64,000 nt of DNA from NCBI GenBank assembly GCA_041751995.1, contig JBGSHY010000007.1, forward strand, positions 54,482 to 118,481, given 5' to 3'. The stretch is from JANMEX01 sp041751995. GTDB taxonomy: Bacteria; Pseudomonadota; Alphaproteobacteria; Rhizobiales; Rhizobiaceae. Below are positions 16,872 to 24,863 of the stretch, in pieces. The first letter of the stretch is position 1. Each line of letters opens with the position of its first letter. The position numbers and the translations under genes are program-made. Below the pieces are notes generated by a model. The model made no database searches. It was not told where the DNA came from and saw only the letters and a program-made list of their open reading frames with translations.

Positions 16872-19162
16872 TGCCCGATCTGTTGATTGAACTTCGCTCC
16901 GAGGAAATTCCGGCCCGCATGCAGCGGAAGGCCGCGGGAGATTTGCGCAAGCTTCTCACCGATGCACTGGTCGAGGCAGGGCTAACCTATGAGGGCGCGC
17001 AGGAATATTGGACGCCGCGCCGTCTGGCGCTCGATATCCGCGGCCTTTCGGCCCGCTCCAAGGATGTCCGCGACGAGATCAAGGGCCCGGCGACAAGCGC
17101 GCCGGAACAGGCGGTGCAGGGCTTCCTGCGCAAGGCGGGGCTGGCTTCGATTGCCGATGCGCATGTGCATTCCGATCCGAAGAAGGGCGATTTTTATGTT
17201 GCCCACATCGTAAAGCCGGGTCGTGCGGCGGACGAGATCATTGCGCAGGCGATGCCGAAGATCATCCGCGAGTTCCCCTGGCCAAAGTCGATGCGCTGGG
17301 GCAAGGCCTCGGCTAAGCCGGGTTCGTTGCGCTGGGTGCGCCCTCTGCAGTCAATCATCTGCCTTCTCTCAACCGAGCCTGAAGAGCCAGTGGTGGTGGA
17401 CTTCGAAGTTGATGGCATCTGTGCCAGCAACGTCACCTTTGGCCATCGTTTCCATGCGCCGGATGCGATTACTGTCAAACGGTTTGACGATTATGCCGCC
17501 AAGTTGGAGAAGGCCAAGGTGGTGCTTTCGGCCGAGCGGCGCAAGGAAATGATCCTCGCGGACGCGCGCAATCTCGCTTTTGCTTCGGGTCTTGAACTGA
17601 TCGAAGATGAAGGACTGCTGGAGGAAGTGTCCGGTCTCGTTGAATGGCCGGTCGTGTTGATGGGCGCGTTTGAGGAAGAGTATCTGGCCATTCCGGGTGA
17701 AGTGATCCGCCTGACGATTCGGGCGAACCAGAAGTGTTTTGTCACGCGCCGGAACGACGGGAGCCTTTCCAACAAGTTCATTCTCATCGCCAACATCGAA
17801 GCGTCCGACGGCGGCAAGGAAATCATTCACGGCAACGGCAAAGTGGTGCGTGCGCGCCTGTCGGATGCGGTGCATTTCTGGAAGACCGATCAGGCCAATG
17901 TGCCGGATCTTGACCAACTGACGACATCGGCGGCGAAGTTTGATCTTGATCTGGAGAAGCCGCTCGACCAGCGCATGGCGCGTCTCGACCATTTGAACGT
18001 GACCTTCCATGCCAAACTTGGCACCCAAGGCGAACGCGTGGCGCGGATTGCCAAATTGGCTCAGGAACTGGCCCCGGTGGTCGGTGCCGACGCCGCGCTG
18101 GCCCACCGTGCGGCAGTGCTCGCCAAGGCCGATTTGCAGACCGAGGTGGTCGGCGAATTCCCCGAACTGCAAGGCTTGGTGGGCCGCAAATATGCCGAGC
18201 TGCAGGGCGAGAACCCGTCCGTGTCGGCTGCCATCGAAGATCACTGGAAGCCGCAAGGCCCCACGGACCGCGTGCCGTCTGATCCGGTGGCCATTGCGGT
18301 GGCGCTGGCGGACAAGCTTCATGTGCTTGTGAACTTTTGGGTCATCAACGAAAAGCCCACAGGATCAAAAGACCCGTTTGCGCTTCGTCGCACTGCTCTG
18401 GGCGTCATCAAGACGATTTTGGATAACGACATTCGGTTGGAGTTGGCAGGCTGGCTCTTTGCGGCCATGGATATTAGCCTGTGGGATAAAGATGACGCGG
18501 GGCGTGAAATAGAGAAACTGCTGAGCGCTGCCAAAGTTGTGGGCGGCGAGAATATATCTCAAAAGTATGTTGATGCTGCAAGGGCGGCATACGCTGATCC
18601 GAAGCGTAAAGATGCAATTTTGCGGGCATCTGTTGGGAGAGTGAAAGACCTCCTCTCATTCTTCCACGACCGCCTTAAAGTCTATCTCCGCGACCAGGGC
18701 GCACGGCATGACCTGATCGACGCTGTCATCACGCCGGATGCCGATGATCTGTTGATTGTCGCCCGCAAGGTCGAGGCGCTGTCGGCCTATATCAACACCG
18801 AAGAGGGTCAGAACCTCGTCGCTGGGACCAAGCGGGCCGTCAACATCCTCAACGCCGAAGAGAAGAAGGGCGCGGTGGTCGAGCATGTCATCGATGTGCG
18901 CCTGTTCAAGGAACCTGCCGAGACGGCGCTGTTTGAAGCGATGAACGAGGCGACTAACGAGGCGGGCAACCTGATTGAACGCGAAGATTTTGCCGGGGCG
19001 ATGATGGCGCTCAGCCGTTTGCGCGGGCCGGTGGATGCGTTCCTTGACGGGGTTTTGGTCAATGATCCGGATGCAGCCGTGAAGGCCAACCGACTGGCGC
19101 TGCTCGGCGAAATAAGAAAGGCGACCCAAAGGGTCGCCGATTTCTCGAAGATTTCAGGCTGA
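16871..19162 (+). CDS. glyS: Glycyl-tRNA synthetase beta subunit
   Basis: 763 codons, longer than the ~690 of E. coli, from ATG 16871 overlapping the glyQ stop. 'MPDLLIELRSEEIPARMQ' is the classic GlyS start. Later marks are 'FPWPKSMRWGKASAKPGSLR', 'RVPSDPVAIAVALADKLHVL', 'SKDPFALRRTALGVIK' and a C-terminal DALR-type anticodon-binding region. The subunit binds tRNA-Gly and is needed for aminoacylation. Codons at about 18,430-18,660 are AT-richer and use ATA, TCT and AGG more than the flanks, and this patch may hold the extra length. The gene converges with the gene at 19170, 7 bp away. Confidence 0.96.
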   Translation: MPDLLIELRSEEIPARMQRKAAGDLRKLLTDALVEAGLTYEGAQEYWTPRRLALDIRGLSARSKDVRDEIKGPATSAPEQAVQGFLRKAGLASIADAHVHSDPKKGDFYVAHIVKPGRAADEIIAQAMPKIIREFPWPKSMRWGKASAKPGSLRWVRPLQSIICLLSTEPEEPVVVDFEVDGICASNVTFGHRFHAPDAITVKRFDDYAAKLEKAKVVLSAERRKEMILADARNLAFASGLELIEDEGLLEEVSGLVEWPVVLMGAFEEEYLAIPGEVIRLTIRANQKCFVTRRNDGSLSNKFILIANIEASDGGKEIIHGNGKVVRARLSDAVHFWKTDQANVPDLDQLTTSAAKFDLDLEKPLDQRMARLDHLNVTFHAKLGTQGERVARIAKLAQELAPVVGADAALAHRAAVLAKADLQTEVVGEFPELQGLVGRKYAELQGENPSVSAAIEDHWKPQGPTDRVPSDPVAIAVALADKLHVLVNFWVINEKPTGSKDPFALRRTALGVIKTILDNDIRLELAGWLFAAMDISLWDKDDAGREIEKLLSAAKVVGGENISQKYVDAARAAYADPKRKDAILRASVGRVKDLLSFFHDRLKVYLRDQGARHDLIDAVITPDADDLLIVARKVEALSAYINTEEGQNLVAGTKRAVNILNAEEKKGAVVEHVIDVRLFKEPAETALFEAMNEATNEAGNLIEREDFAGAMMALSRLRGPVDAFLDGVLVNDPDAAVKANRLALLGEIRKATQRVADFSKISG

Positions 19163-19169
19163 TCGCGGT

Positions 19170-19619
19170 TTAACGCTCGACCGGCTGGCCGTTCGGCTGT
19201 TGCTGGCCTTCGGTGGCTGGCTGTTCAACGGCGGGCGCAGGCTCCATTTTCGGAGTCTCGACAACAGGCGCTGGCTGTTGAGTGGGCGTAGCCGGAGCCG
19301 CTGGCGCTGTTGCAGCCGGATCGGCCGCAGCGGTGGTGGTCGGCGTGTCCATGCTCGGACGCATGATCACCGGCATGTTGGTTGGCATGCCGTAAATATC
19401 GACAAGTGCCGCATTGCTGTCATCCGACGGACCGGCGGACGCGACATTTTCATCGTCGCAGCCATTTTCGGCGCAGGGGTCGGGATCGCCGAGCGCGATG
19501 ATCGACGATACAGAACTCAGCGATTCGTCGCCCAGTTCGATAATGGAGCTTGCCGAAGCGCTGCCTGCAAACAGACAGCTGACAAGCAGCGTTGCCGCCA
19601 ATGCGTTGAATGACTTCAT
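19170..19619 (-). CDS. Secreted low-complexity Pro/Ala-rich protein, uncharacterised
   Basis: 149 codons from ATG 19619, preceded by a GGGAG at about -10. A signal peptide (NALAATLLVSCLFAGSASAS) leads into a duplicated short motif, 'SIIELGDESLSSV' then 'SIIALGDPDPC'. Next comes an acidic stretch with two Cys (CAENGCDDEN), and from about residue 90 a Thr/Ala/Pro/Gln-rich tail. The tail looks disordered and could span the periplasm or cell wall. No enzyme or binding domain is visible, and I recognise no family. Confidence 0.7.
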   Translation of the reverse strand: MKSFNALAATLLVSCLFAGSASASSIIELGDESLSSVSSIIALGDPDPCAENGCDDENVASAGPSDDSNAALVDIYGMPTNMPVIMRPSMDTPTTTAAADPAATAPAAPATPTQQPAPVVETPKMEPAPAVEQPATEGQQQPNGQPVER

Positions 19620-19799
19620 GAGATTTCTCCCGTCCCTTGCCCAATCCCGCACGCCAACAAACAGGCACGCATCCTTGAGGCACCATAACGCAGAGGCGTT
19701 TCAGTCCGTTTGAAGCGTTTGTGACAATTTTAATGAAAATGCACAGCGCTTGCGGCAAGGGATTTGCCGTTGTAGGCACGGTTGAAACGGGAGCCTGAT

Positions 19800-20768
19800 G
19801 TGGCGGAAATCCTGACCTGCACGCCTGAAAACCTTGAGCGAGCCGCAGATTTGCTGCGCGCCGGCGGGCTTGTGGCCATTCCGACCGAGACCGTTTACGG
19901 GCTGGCAGCGGATGTCTCCAATGGGCGGGCAGTGGCGGGGATCTATGAAGCCAAGGGCCGACCCTCGTTCAATCCGCTTATTGCCCATGTTGCGGACATG
20001 GCCATGGCCGTGCAGATCGCCGTGTTTGATCCTTCGTCGCGGAAACTTGCCGAAAGTTTCTGGCCGGGGCCGCTGACCTTGGTGTTGCCGTTGAAAGAGG
20101 GCGCGCCGGTCAACAGCCTTGTCACCGCCGGGCTTTCGACCATCGGCGTGCGCTGCCCGAAAGGTCCGGCAGGTGAACTGATCCGCATTCTTGGCCATCC
20201 GCTTGCCGCGCCCAGCGCCAATTCCTCGGGGCGGATTTCGGCGACTTCGGCCGCAGCCGTCGAAGCTGATCTTGGCGAGCGCATTCCGCTCATCCTTGAC
20301 GGTGGGGCGTCGCCGGTAGGTGTTGAGTCGACCATTGTCAAAGTAGAGGACGGCAAGGTGCGGCTGCTGCGCCCGGGCGGGATTTCAGCAGAAGCGATTG
20401 AGTTTGTCATTGGCCAAACGATCGAACGTGCAGACCAGCGGGCGGCAATTGAAGCGCCGGGGATGCTGGCCTCACATTATGCGCCGCATGCCAAGGTCCG
20501 GCTGGATGCGGTCCGCATCCTGCCCGGCGAAGCGCTGTTGGCGTTCGGCGGGCGGCGCGGCTGCGGGCATGAAAATGCCAGGACAGTTTTGAACCTGTCG
20601 CCGACCGGTGATCTGGCGGAAGCAGCTTCAAACCTGTTTGCCTTCCTCAATGAACTCGACAAAAGCGGCGCGGCAACCATTGCTGTCGAGCCTATCCCCG
20701 AACGCGGATTGGGCGAAGCGATCAACGACCGTTTGATGCGCGCCGCTGCGCCGAGAGGTGAGCAATGA
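19800..20768 (+). CDS. L-threonylcarbamoyladenylate synthase (Sua5/YwlC type)
   Basis: 322 codons from GTG 19800, chosen because CGGGAG lies 6-7 nt upstream; TTG 19782 is an alternative. The YrdC domain fills residues ~1-195: 'GLVAIPTETVYGLAADV', 'KGRPSFNPLIAHV', 'FWPGPLTLVLP', 'GVRCPKGPAG', 'APSANSSGRIS' and 'STIVKVEDGKVRLLRPG'. A C-terminal Sua5 domain follows ('APGMLASHYAPHAKVRL'). The enzyme makes threonylcarbamoyl-AMP from Thr, bicarbonate and ATP for the t6A modification of ANN-decoding tRNAs. Its stop overlaps the next start (ATGA), so the FAD oxidase is co-transcribed. Confidence 0.93.
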   Translation: MAEILTCTPENLERAADLLRAGGLVAIPTETVYGLAADVSNGRAVAGIYEAKGRPSFNPLIAHVADMAMAVQIAVFDPSSRKLAESFWPGPLTLVLPLKEGAPVNSLVTAGLSTIGVRCPKGPAGELIRILGHPLAAPSANSSGRISATSAAAVEADLGERIPLILDGGASPVGVESTIVKVEDGKVRLLRPGGISAEAIEFVIGQTIERADQRAAIEAPGMLASHYAPHAKVRLDAVRILPGEALLAFGGRRGCGHENARTVLNLSPTGDLAEAASNLFAFLNELDKSGAATIAVEPIPERGLGEAINDRLMRAAAPRGEQ

Positions 20769-22186
20769 CAAGGAACAGGCCACTCTCGCCGGAACTCGTC
20801 CAGCGCTTCATCACGATTGTCGGCGCGGATCATGCGCTGACTGAAGCGAGCGACATCGCACCTTACCTCACCGAGAACCGTGACCTTTATCACGGGCTGT
20901 CCAGCTTGGTGCTCCGCCCGAAGACTGTGGACGAGGTTTCGGCGGTTTTGAAACTCGCTAGCGAAACTGGGACGCCAATCGTGCCGCAAGGCGGCAACAC
21001 CGGGCTGGTCGGCGGGCAGACGTCGGACCGGTCGGGGAAGGCGGTTATCCTGTCGCTTGGCCGTATGAACCGTATCCGGGATGTTGATCCGGTAGGCAAC
21101 ACGATTGTTGTTGAGGCCGGCGTCGTGCTCCAATCAATCCAGCACGCAGCGGGTGAAGTGGACCGGCTGTTTCCGCTGTCGCTTGGTTCCGAAGGCTCTT
21201 GCCAGATTGGCGGCAATCTCTCGTCCAACGCCGGTGGCACGGCGGTGCTGGCCTATGGCAACACGCGCGAACTGTGCCTTGGGCTTGAAGTGGTTCTTCC
21301 GACCGGCGAGGTGATGCATGGACTGAAACGTCTGCGCAAGGACAATACCGGCTATGATCTTCGCGACCTGTTCATTGGCGCGGAGGGGACACTGGGTGTC
21401 ATTACCGCCGCCGTGTTGAAGCTGTTTCCGAAGCCGCGCGGGCGCTCGGTGGCATTCATTGGCACACAATCGACCGAAAAAGCGCTCGCCCTGCTTGGCC
21501 GCGCCAAAGCGGCAGGGACGTTGACCGGATTCGAGCTGATCGCCCGGATCGGCATGGAGTTTGCCACACGCCACGTAGAAGGGGCGCGTGACCCGCTGGA
21601 AACGCCGCACAATTGGTATGTGCTGGCGGAGTTTTCCTCCGGTCGGTCTGACGAGGATGCCAATGATGCGATGGAGCATTTCCTTACCGATGCGCTGGAA
21701 AGCGGCGAGGCGGATGATGCTGTGATTGCTGCCTCCGGCGCGCAGGCCAACGCCTTCTGGCATTTGAGGGAGAATCTTTCCTGGGCGCAAAAACCGGAAG
21801 GCGGGTCAATCAAGCACGACATATCCGTGCCCGTCGCCTCGATTCCGGCATTTCTTGAAGTGGCCAACCAGGCCGTCGAAAGACTGATCCCCAATGTCCG
21901 GTTCTGCACGTTCGGGCACATGGGCGATGGCAATCTGCATTACAATATTTCCCAGCCGGTTGGTGCGGACAAGGCTGCCTTTCTGGCCCGCTGGCATGAG
22001 GTCAATGCTGTGGTGCATGACATTGTCGGTAACTTTGACGGCTCAATTTCTGCCGAGCATGGCATTGGCCAGCTGAAAAGAGACGAACTTTCACGTTTCA
22101 AAGATCCAGTTGCGCTCGAACTGATGCGGCGCATCAAGCAGATGTTTGATCCGGCCGGCATCATGAATCCGGGAAAAGTCCTGTAA
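20765..22186 (+). CDS. FAD-binding oxidoreductase, D-2-hydroxyacid dehydrogenase type
   Basis: 473 codons, in the GlcD/D-lactate/D-2-hydroxyglutarate dehydrogenase family. The PCMH-type FAD domain shows 'TPIVPQGGNTGLVGGQT' and 'LFPLSLGSEGSCQIGGNLSSNAGG'. The C-terminal FAD-oxidase domain shows 'FCTFGHMGDGNLHYN' with the metal-binding His, and 'SAEHGIGQLKRDEL'. It probably oxidises a D-2-hydroxy acid in the cytoplasm, passing electrons to a quinone or flavoprotein. The Sua5-FAD oxidase pairing is positional and need not imply a shared pathway. A small GC-rich inverted repeat follows the stop. Confidence 0.9.
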   Translation: MTRNRPLSPELVQRFITIVGADHALTEASDIAPYLTENRDLYHGLSSLVLRPKTVDEVSAVLKLASETGTPIVPQGGNTGLVGGQTSDRSGKAVILSLGRMNRIRDVDPVGNTIVVEAGVVLQSIQHAAGEVDRLFPLSLGSEGSCQIGGNLSSNAGGTAVLAYGNTRELCLGLEVVLPTGEVMHGLKRLRKDNTGYDLRDLFIGAEGTLGVITAAVLKLFPKPRGRSVAFIGTQSTEKALALLGRAKAAGTLTGFELIARIGMEFATRHVEGARDPLETPHNWYVLAEFSSGRSDEDANDAMEHFLTDALESGEADDAVIAASGAQANAFWHLRENLSWAQKPEGGSIKHDISVPVASIPAFLEVANQAVERLIPNVRFCTFGHMGDGNLHYNISQPVGADKAAFLARWHEVNAVVHDIVGNFDGSISAEHGIGQLKRDELSRFKDPVALELMRRIKQMFDPAGIMNPGKVL

Positions 22187-22422
22187 TTTCAACGAACGAT
22201 GTTTTGAAGTTCAGCGGCCGCTTAAGCCGCCTTTCACCTATGTTGACAGGGTGTGACCGAACTCCCGCTCCGGTCGGATTCTGCTAACCAATTCGGCAGA
22301 CAGGACAAATTTAACCGAACTCCTTAAGCTGAAGGGAAAGGCGTTCGCGTAACTTGCAATCAACGAGACCGAAAAGGTCCGTGAGAGTGACAGGCTCTCA
22401 AGAGTTGCAGGAAGGCGAACAC

Positions 22423-22986
22423 ATGAACACTGCGCACAAGCCCGTCTGGGCAGGCACGCACATGCGGCTGGATCCGTTCCGGCTGCCGCAAATTGTCAGC
22501 TACGCAAGCCGCGAGGACGATGGCGACGTGGCGATGACGATTGACCACCGTGGTGTGGTGATCAAGCGCAAGCTGCCGAAGAGCGGACTTCCCTTCACGA
22601 TTGCTTTGCCGTCACGCGCCTTCAAGGGCGTTGCTGCCCGCGCTTTGGATGATGGCGCCGGCGAGGTCACGGTGACGCTGGAGTTGTTGCATCACGACCC
22701 GATGCTGTCGGTGCCGCTGCTGGTTGCCGACAATCTTGAAGACGTTGCCGCCGACTGGCGTGCGTGGTCGGAAAAGCTCGGCCTGCCGATGCTGATGGTT
22801 GAGGCCGATGGTATCGCCCGTCCGCTTGAAGATACGATCGGCAAGGTCAAGGTAGATCCGAACCACACCAAACGCCGCCGTCTGGGCTATGCCATCAAGC
22901 GTCCGCGTTTCCTGATGCGCCGCAAATCCGGCGATCTGGGTGTGCGGATGGTAATCCGCGGCGATGAAATCATCGCCCGGGATTAA
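22423..22986 (+). CDS. DUF6101-like protein
   Basis: 187 codons from ATG 22423, with SD AGGAAGG upstream; the frame is open back to 22354 without an SD. The sequence is soluble, mixed alpha/beta, with 'HMRLDPFRLPQIVSYASRED', 'RGVVIKRKLPKSGLPFTIAL', 'EVTVTLELLHHDPMLSVPLL' and a basic C-terminal stretch (TKRRRLGYAIKRPRFLMRRK). From memory this matches the alphaproteobacterial DUF6101 family, which has no known function. The conserved basic tail could contact nucleic acid or membrane. Confidence 0.75.
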   Translation: MNTAHKPVWAGTHMRLDPFRLPQIVSYASREDDGDVAMTIDHRGVVIKRKLPKSGLPFTIALPSRAFKGVAARALDDGAGEVTVTLELLHHDPMLSVPLLVADNLEDVAADWRAWSEKLGLPMLMVEADGIARPLEDTIGKVKVDPNHTKRRRLGYAIKRPRFLMRRKSGDLGVRMVIRGDEIIARD

Positions 22987-23015
22987 AAACCCGTGAGGAT
23001 GGCCACCTGTTGGCG

Positions 23016-23103
23016 CTTTTCTGCGCTTCCGGTGCTCATGGACTTGAAGTCCACTCCGCTCCGGTTCTCGCAAACCACCAACATCTGACTCATCCTGACG
23101 GTT
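23016..23103 (+). repeat. Short interspersed repeat with hairpin, copy C1
   Basis: It matches 24728-24813 in the same orientation: 'CTGCGCTTCCGGTGCTCA', then a hairpin, 'CTCCGCTCCGGTTCTCG', and 'TGACTCATC'. The hairpin is TGGACT-TGA-AGTCCA (23039-23053). The two copies carry different but self-complementary arms, which indicates selection on, or copying through, the folded form. Confidence 0.8.
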
Positions 23104-23133
23104 TTTGGGACCTTTGAGACAAGTTTAGCCTAT

Positions 23134-23605
23134 GCCACGCCCGGTTTCCCGTCTGGCCATTTCAAAGATCCCTCGACCCGCTCGGGATGAGGTTGGGAAA
23201 CAGGGTGTGTGGACCTGCCTCTGGTTTTTTAAGTATGTGGCAGCGCCACACACCCCGTCCGGCGATTTCTGTCTCCACCCGTTCCGCTTGCCTGCGGCAG
23301 GCAAAACCCGATCTGCCGATCCGGTCTCGTAGTCGAGCCGGTCGCTCTCCCGGGTCCCGCCCGCGTCACCGCAGGTTATACGCTCCGTCCGGCGCGCAAG
23401 GACCGTAGTGTCCAAGGGGGAACCCTTGGGTGAAGCCTCCCCGGCTGCATGGACTCGTAATCCACACAACGGAAGCGCCGGTTCTCTCCCCACTTCAAAA
23501 CGACTCCGGAAGCGTTCCCGTCGGGAGAGACGGAGTGATTATGCGGGAGGTGAGGAGCGCGGGGATAAAGTCAGCAGAAAAACTCTGCAGCTTGATGGAT
23601 TTCAA
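23134..23605 (-). repeat. Dispersed intergenic repeat, copy B (inverted to copy A)
   Basis: The reverse complement of this segment parallels 7488-7835. The best-conserved block is 23134-23270 against 7700-7835; a weaker block is ~23500-23605 against 7488-7605. Copy B carries about 120 bp more in the middle. The conserved block has a small inverted repeat (TGTGGC..GCCACA). Placement between convergent or tandem genes suits a repeat element or a structured transcript. Confidence 0.75.
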
Positions 23606-23644
23606 AGGGTTAACGGGTGAAACGGCAGGGATAGTTTGGCGCTT

Positions 23645-24625
23645 TCAAGCTGGGCGCAAACTTACCCACAACGCACCGCCGATCAGGCCGAGGAAAATCA
23701 GCAAGCCGATGATGGTGTTGGACTTGAACAGTTTCAGGCACTGGTCCGGATTGTCGATGTCGAGATATTGGGTCTGACGGAACATGTGCGAGCCAGCAGC
23801 TAAGAGTCCGGCGAGGGCAGGCATCGGAACCTCGGCGCTGGCGAAGGCTCCGGCCATGAAAAGCAGGGCAAGGCCGTAAAGCGCTGCGATGGCTTGTTTG
23901 GATTTGGCGCCGAACAGGCGGGCGGTGGAGCGGACGCCGACGAGGGCGTCGTCCTCCTTGTCCTGATGGGCATAAATCGTGTCGTAACCGATCACCCAGA
24001 AGATTGTGCCGATGTAGAGAAGGATGGCGGGCAGGCCAAGCTCGCCGCGCAATGCCGACCAGCCCATCAGCGCGCCCCAGGAGAAGGCAAGGCCAAGCAC
24101 CGCCTGCGGCCACGAAGTGATGCGCTTCATGAACGGATAGACGGCGACGATTGCAAGCGAGGAGATGCCCAGGATAATCGTGAAGCGGTTGAACTGCAGC
24201 AGGACGGCAAAGCCCGTCAACGCCTGCAGGCCGAGGAAAACATAGGCCTGTTTGCGCGAGACTTGGCCGGAGGGCAGCGGACGCGAACGTGTGCGTTCGA
24301 CCTGCGCATCGATGTTGCGGTCGATCAGGTCATTCCAGGTGCAGCCTGCGCCGCGCATGGTGATGGCGCCGATGGTGAAGAGAGCGATGTGCCAAAGCGA
24401 GGGCATGACGGACAAGAGCGGCGCGCCGGTCTTTGCCCCGGCGCTGGCGACGAGCGCTGCCGACCAAAGGCACGGCCACAGCAAAAGCTGCCAGCCGATG
24501 GGGCGGTCCCAGCGGGCGAGCTGCGCGTAGGGCCAGAGACCGCGCGGCAACAGGCGGTATACCCAATGGCCGGACGGCGCATCGGCAACACGGCCTTGGG
24601 CCTCGTGTGATTGAATCTTGTCCAT
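23645..24625 (-). CDS. ubiA: 4-hydroxybenzoate polyprenyltransferase
   Basis: 326 codons from ATG 24625 (ATG 24640 is also in frame; neither has an SD). UbiA family marks: about eight membrane segments and the two Asp-rich prenyl-diphosphate motifs, 'NDLIDRNIDAQVERTRSRPL' and 'YDTIYAHQDKEDD'. The enzyme prenylates 4-hydroxybenzoate at the inner membrane in ubiquinone synthesis. The stop lies next to the repeat-rich gap. The gene is divergent from purD with ~240 bp between them, a gap that holds repeat copy C2. Confidence 0.94.
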   Translation of the reverse strand: MDKIQSHEAQGRVADAPSGHWVYRLLPRGLWPYAQLARWDRPIGWQLLLWPCLWSAALVASAGAKTGAPLLSVMPSLWHIALFTIGAITMRGAGCTWNDLIDRNIDAQVERTRSRPLPSGQVSRKQAYVFLGLQALTGFAVLLQFNRFTIILGISSLAIVAVYPFMKRITSWPQAVLGLAFSWGALMGWSALRGELGLPAILLYIGTIFWVIGYDTIYAHQDKEDDALVGVRSTARLFGAKSKQAIAALYGLALLFMAGAFASAEVPMPALAGLLAAGSHMFRQTQYLDIDNPDQCLKLFKSNTIIGLLIFLGLIGGALWVSLRPA

Positions 24626-24727
24626 GGTGCGGGGATACATGAGCAGGCAAAGCCGTCAAGCCTTGACCTTGATGACGGCGCTTCCTAAGAGCGAACCGAA
24701 AATCCACTTTGACGGCCAACTGGAGCG

Positions 24728-24813
24728 ACTTTCTGCGCTTCCGGTGCTCACGTACTGGAGTACGCTCCGCTCCGGTTCTCGAAAGTCACACCATTTGACT
24801 CATCAAACCGGAT
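24728..24813 (+). repeat. Short interspersed repeat with hairpin, copy C2
   Basis: It matches 23016-23103 closely, but the hairpin arms are CGTACT-GG-AGTACG (24751-24764) in place of TGGACT/AGTCCA. The flanking 'TGCGCTTCCGGTGCTCA' and 'CTCCGCTCCGGTTCTCG' are shared, as is 'TGACTCATC'. It lies in the ubiA-purD divergent intergenic region. Confidence 0.8.
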
Positions 24814-24863
24814 TTTGAACCCGACACAAGCGAGTTTCAAATGATGCGGCGCGAGGTGAAGCG

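Larger units (their letters stand above)
22987..23644. other. Repeat-filled intergenic region
   Basis: 658 bp without a credible gene. It contains repeat copy C1 (23016-23103) and dispersed repeat copy B (23134-23605). Several open frames up to 122 codons cross it on both strands, but they follow the repeat and lack SDs. Around 23,446-23,460 a GGACTCGTAATCC segment resembles a tRNA anticodon arm, without a full cloverleaf. Confidence 0.65.

Noticed and set aside
23440..23480. tRNA-like anticodon arm (GGACTCGTAATCC)
   Set aside because: No matching acceptor stem, D-arm or T-loop could be drawn around it.
23125..23493. 122-codon frame on the minus strand
   Set aside because: It follows repeat copy B and shares only the repeat-encoded peptide (PDGVCG..TYLK) with the frame in copy A, so it is a repeat artefact.
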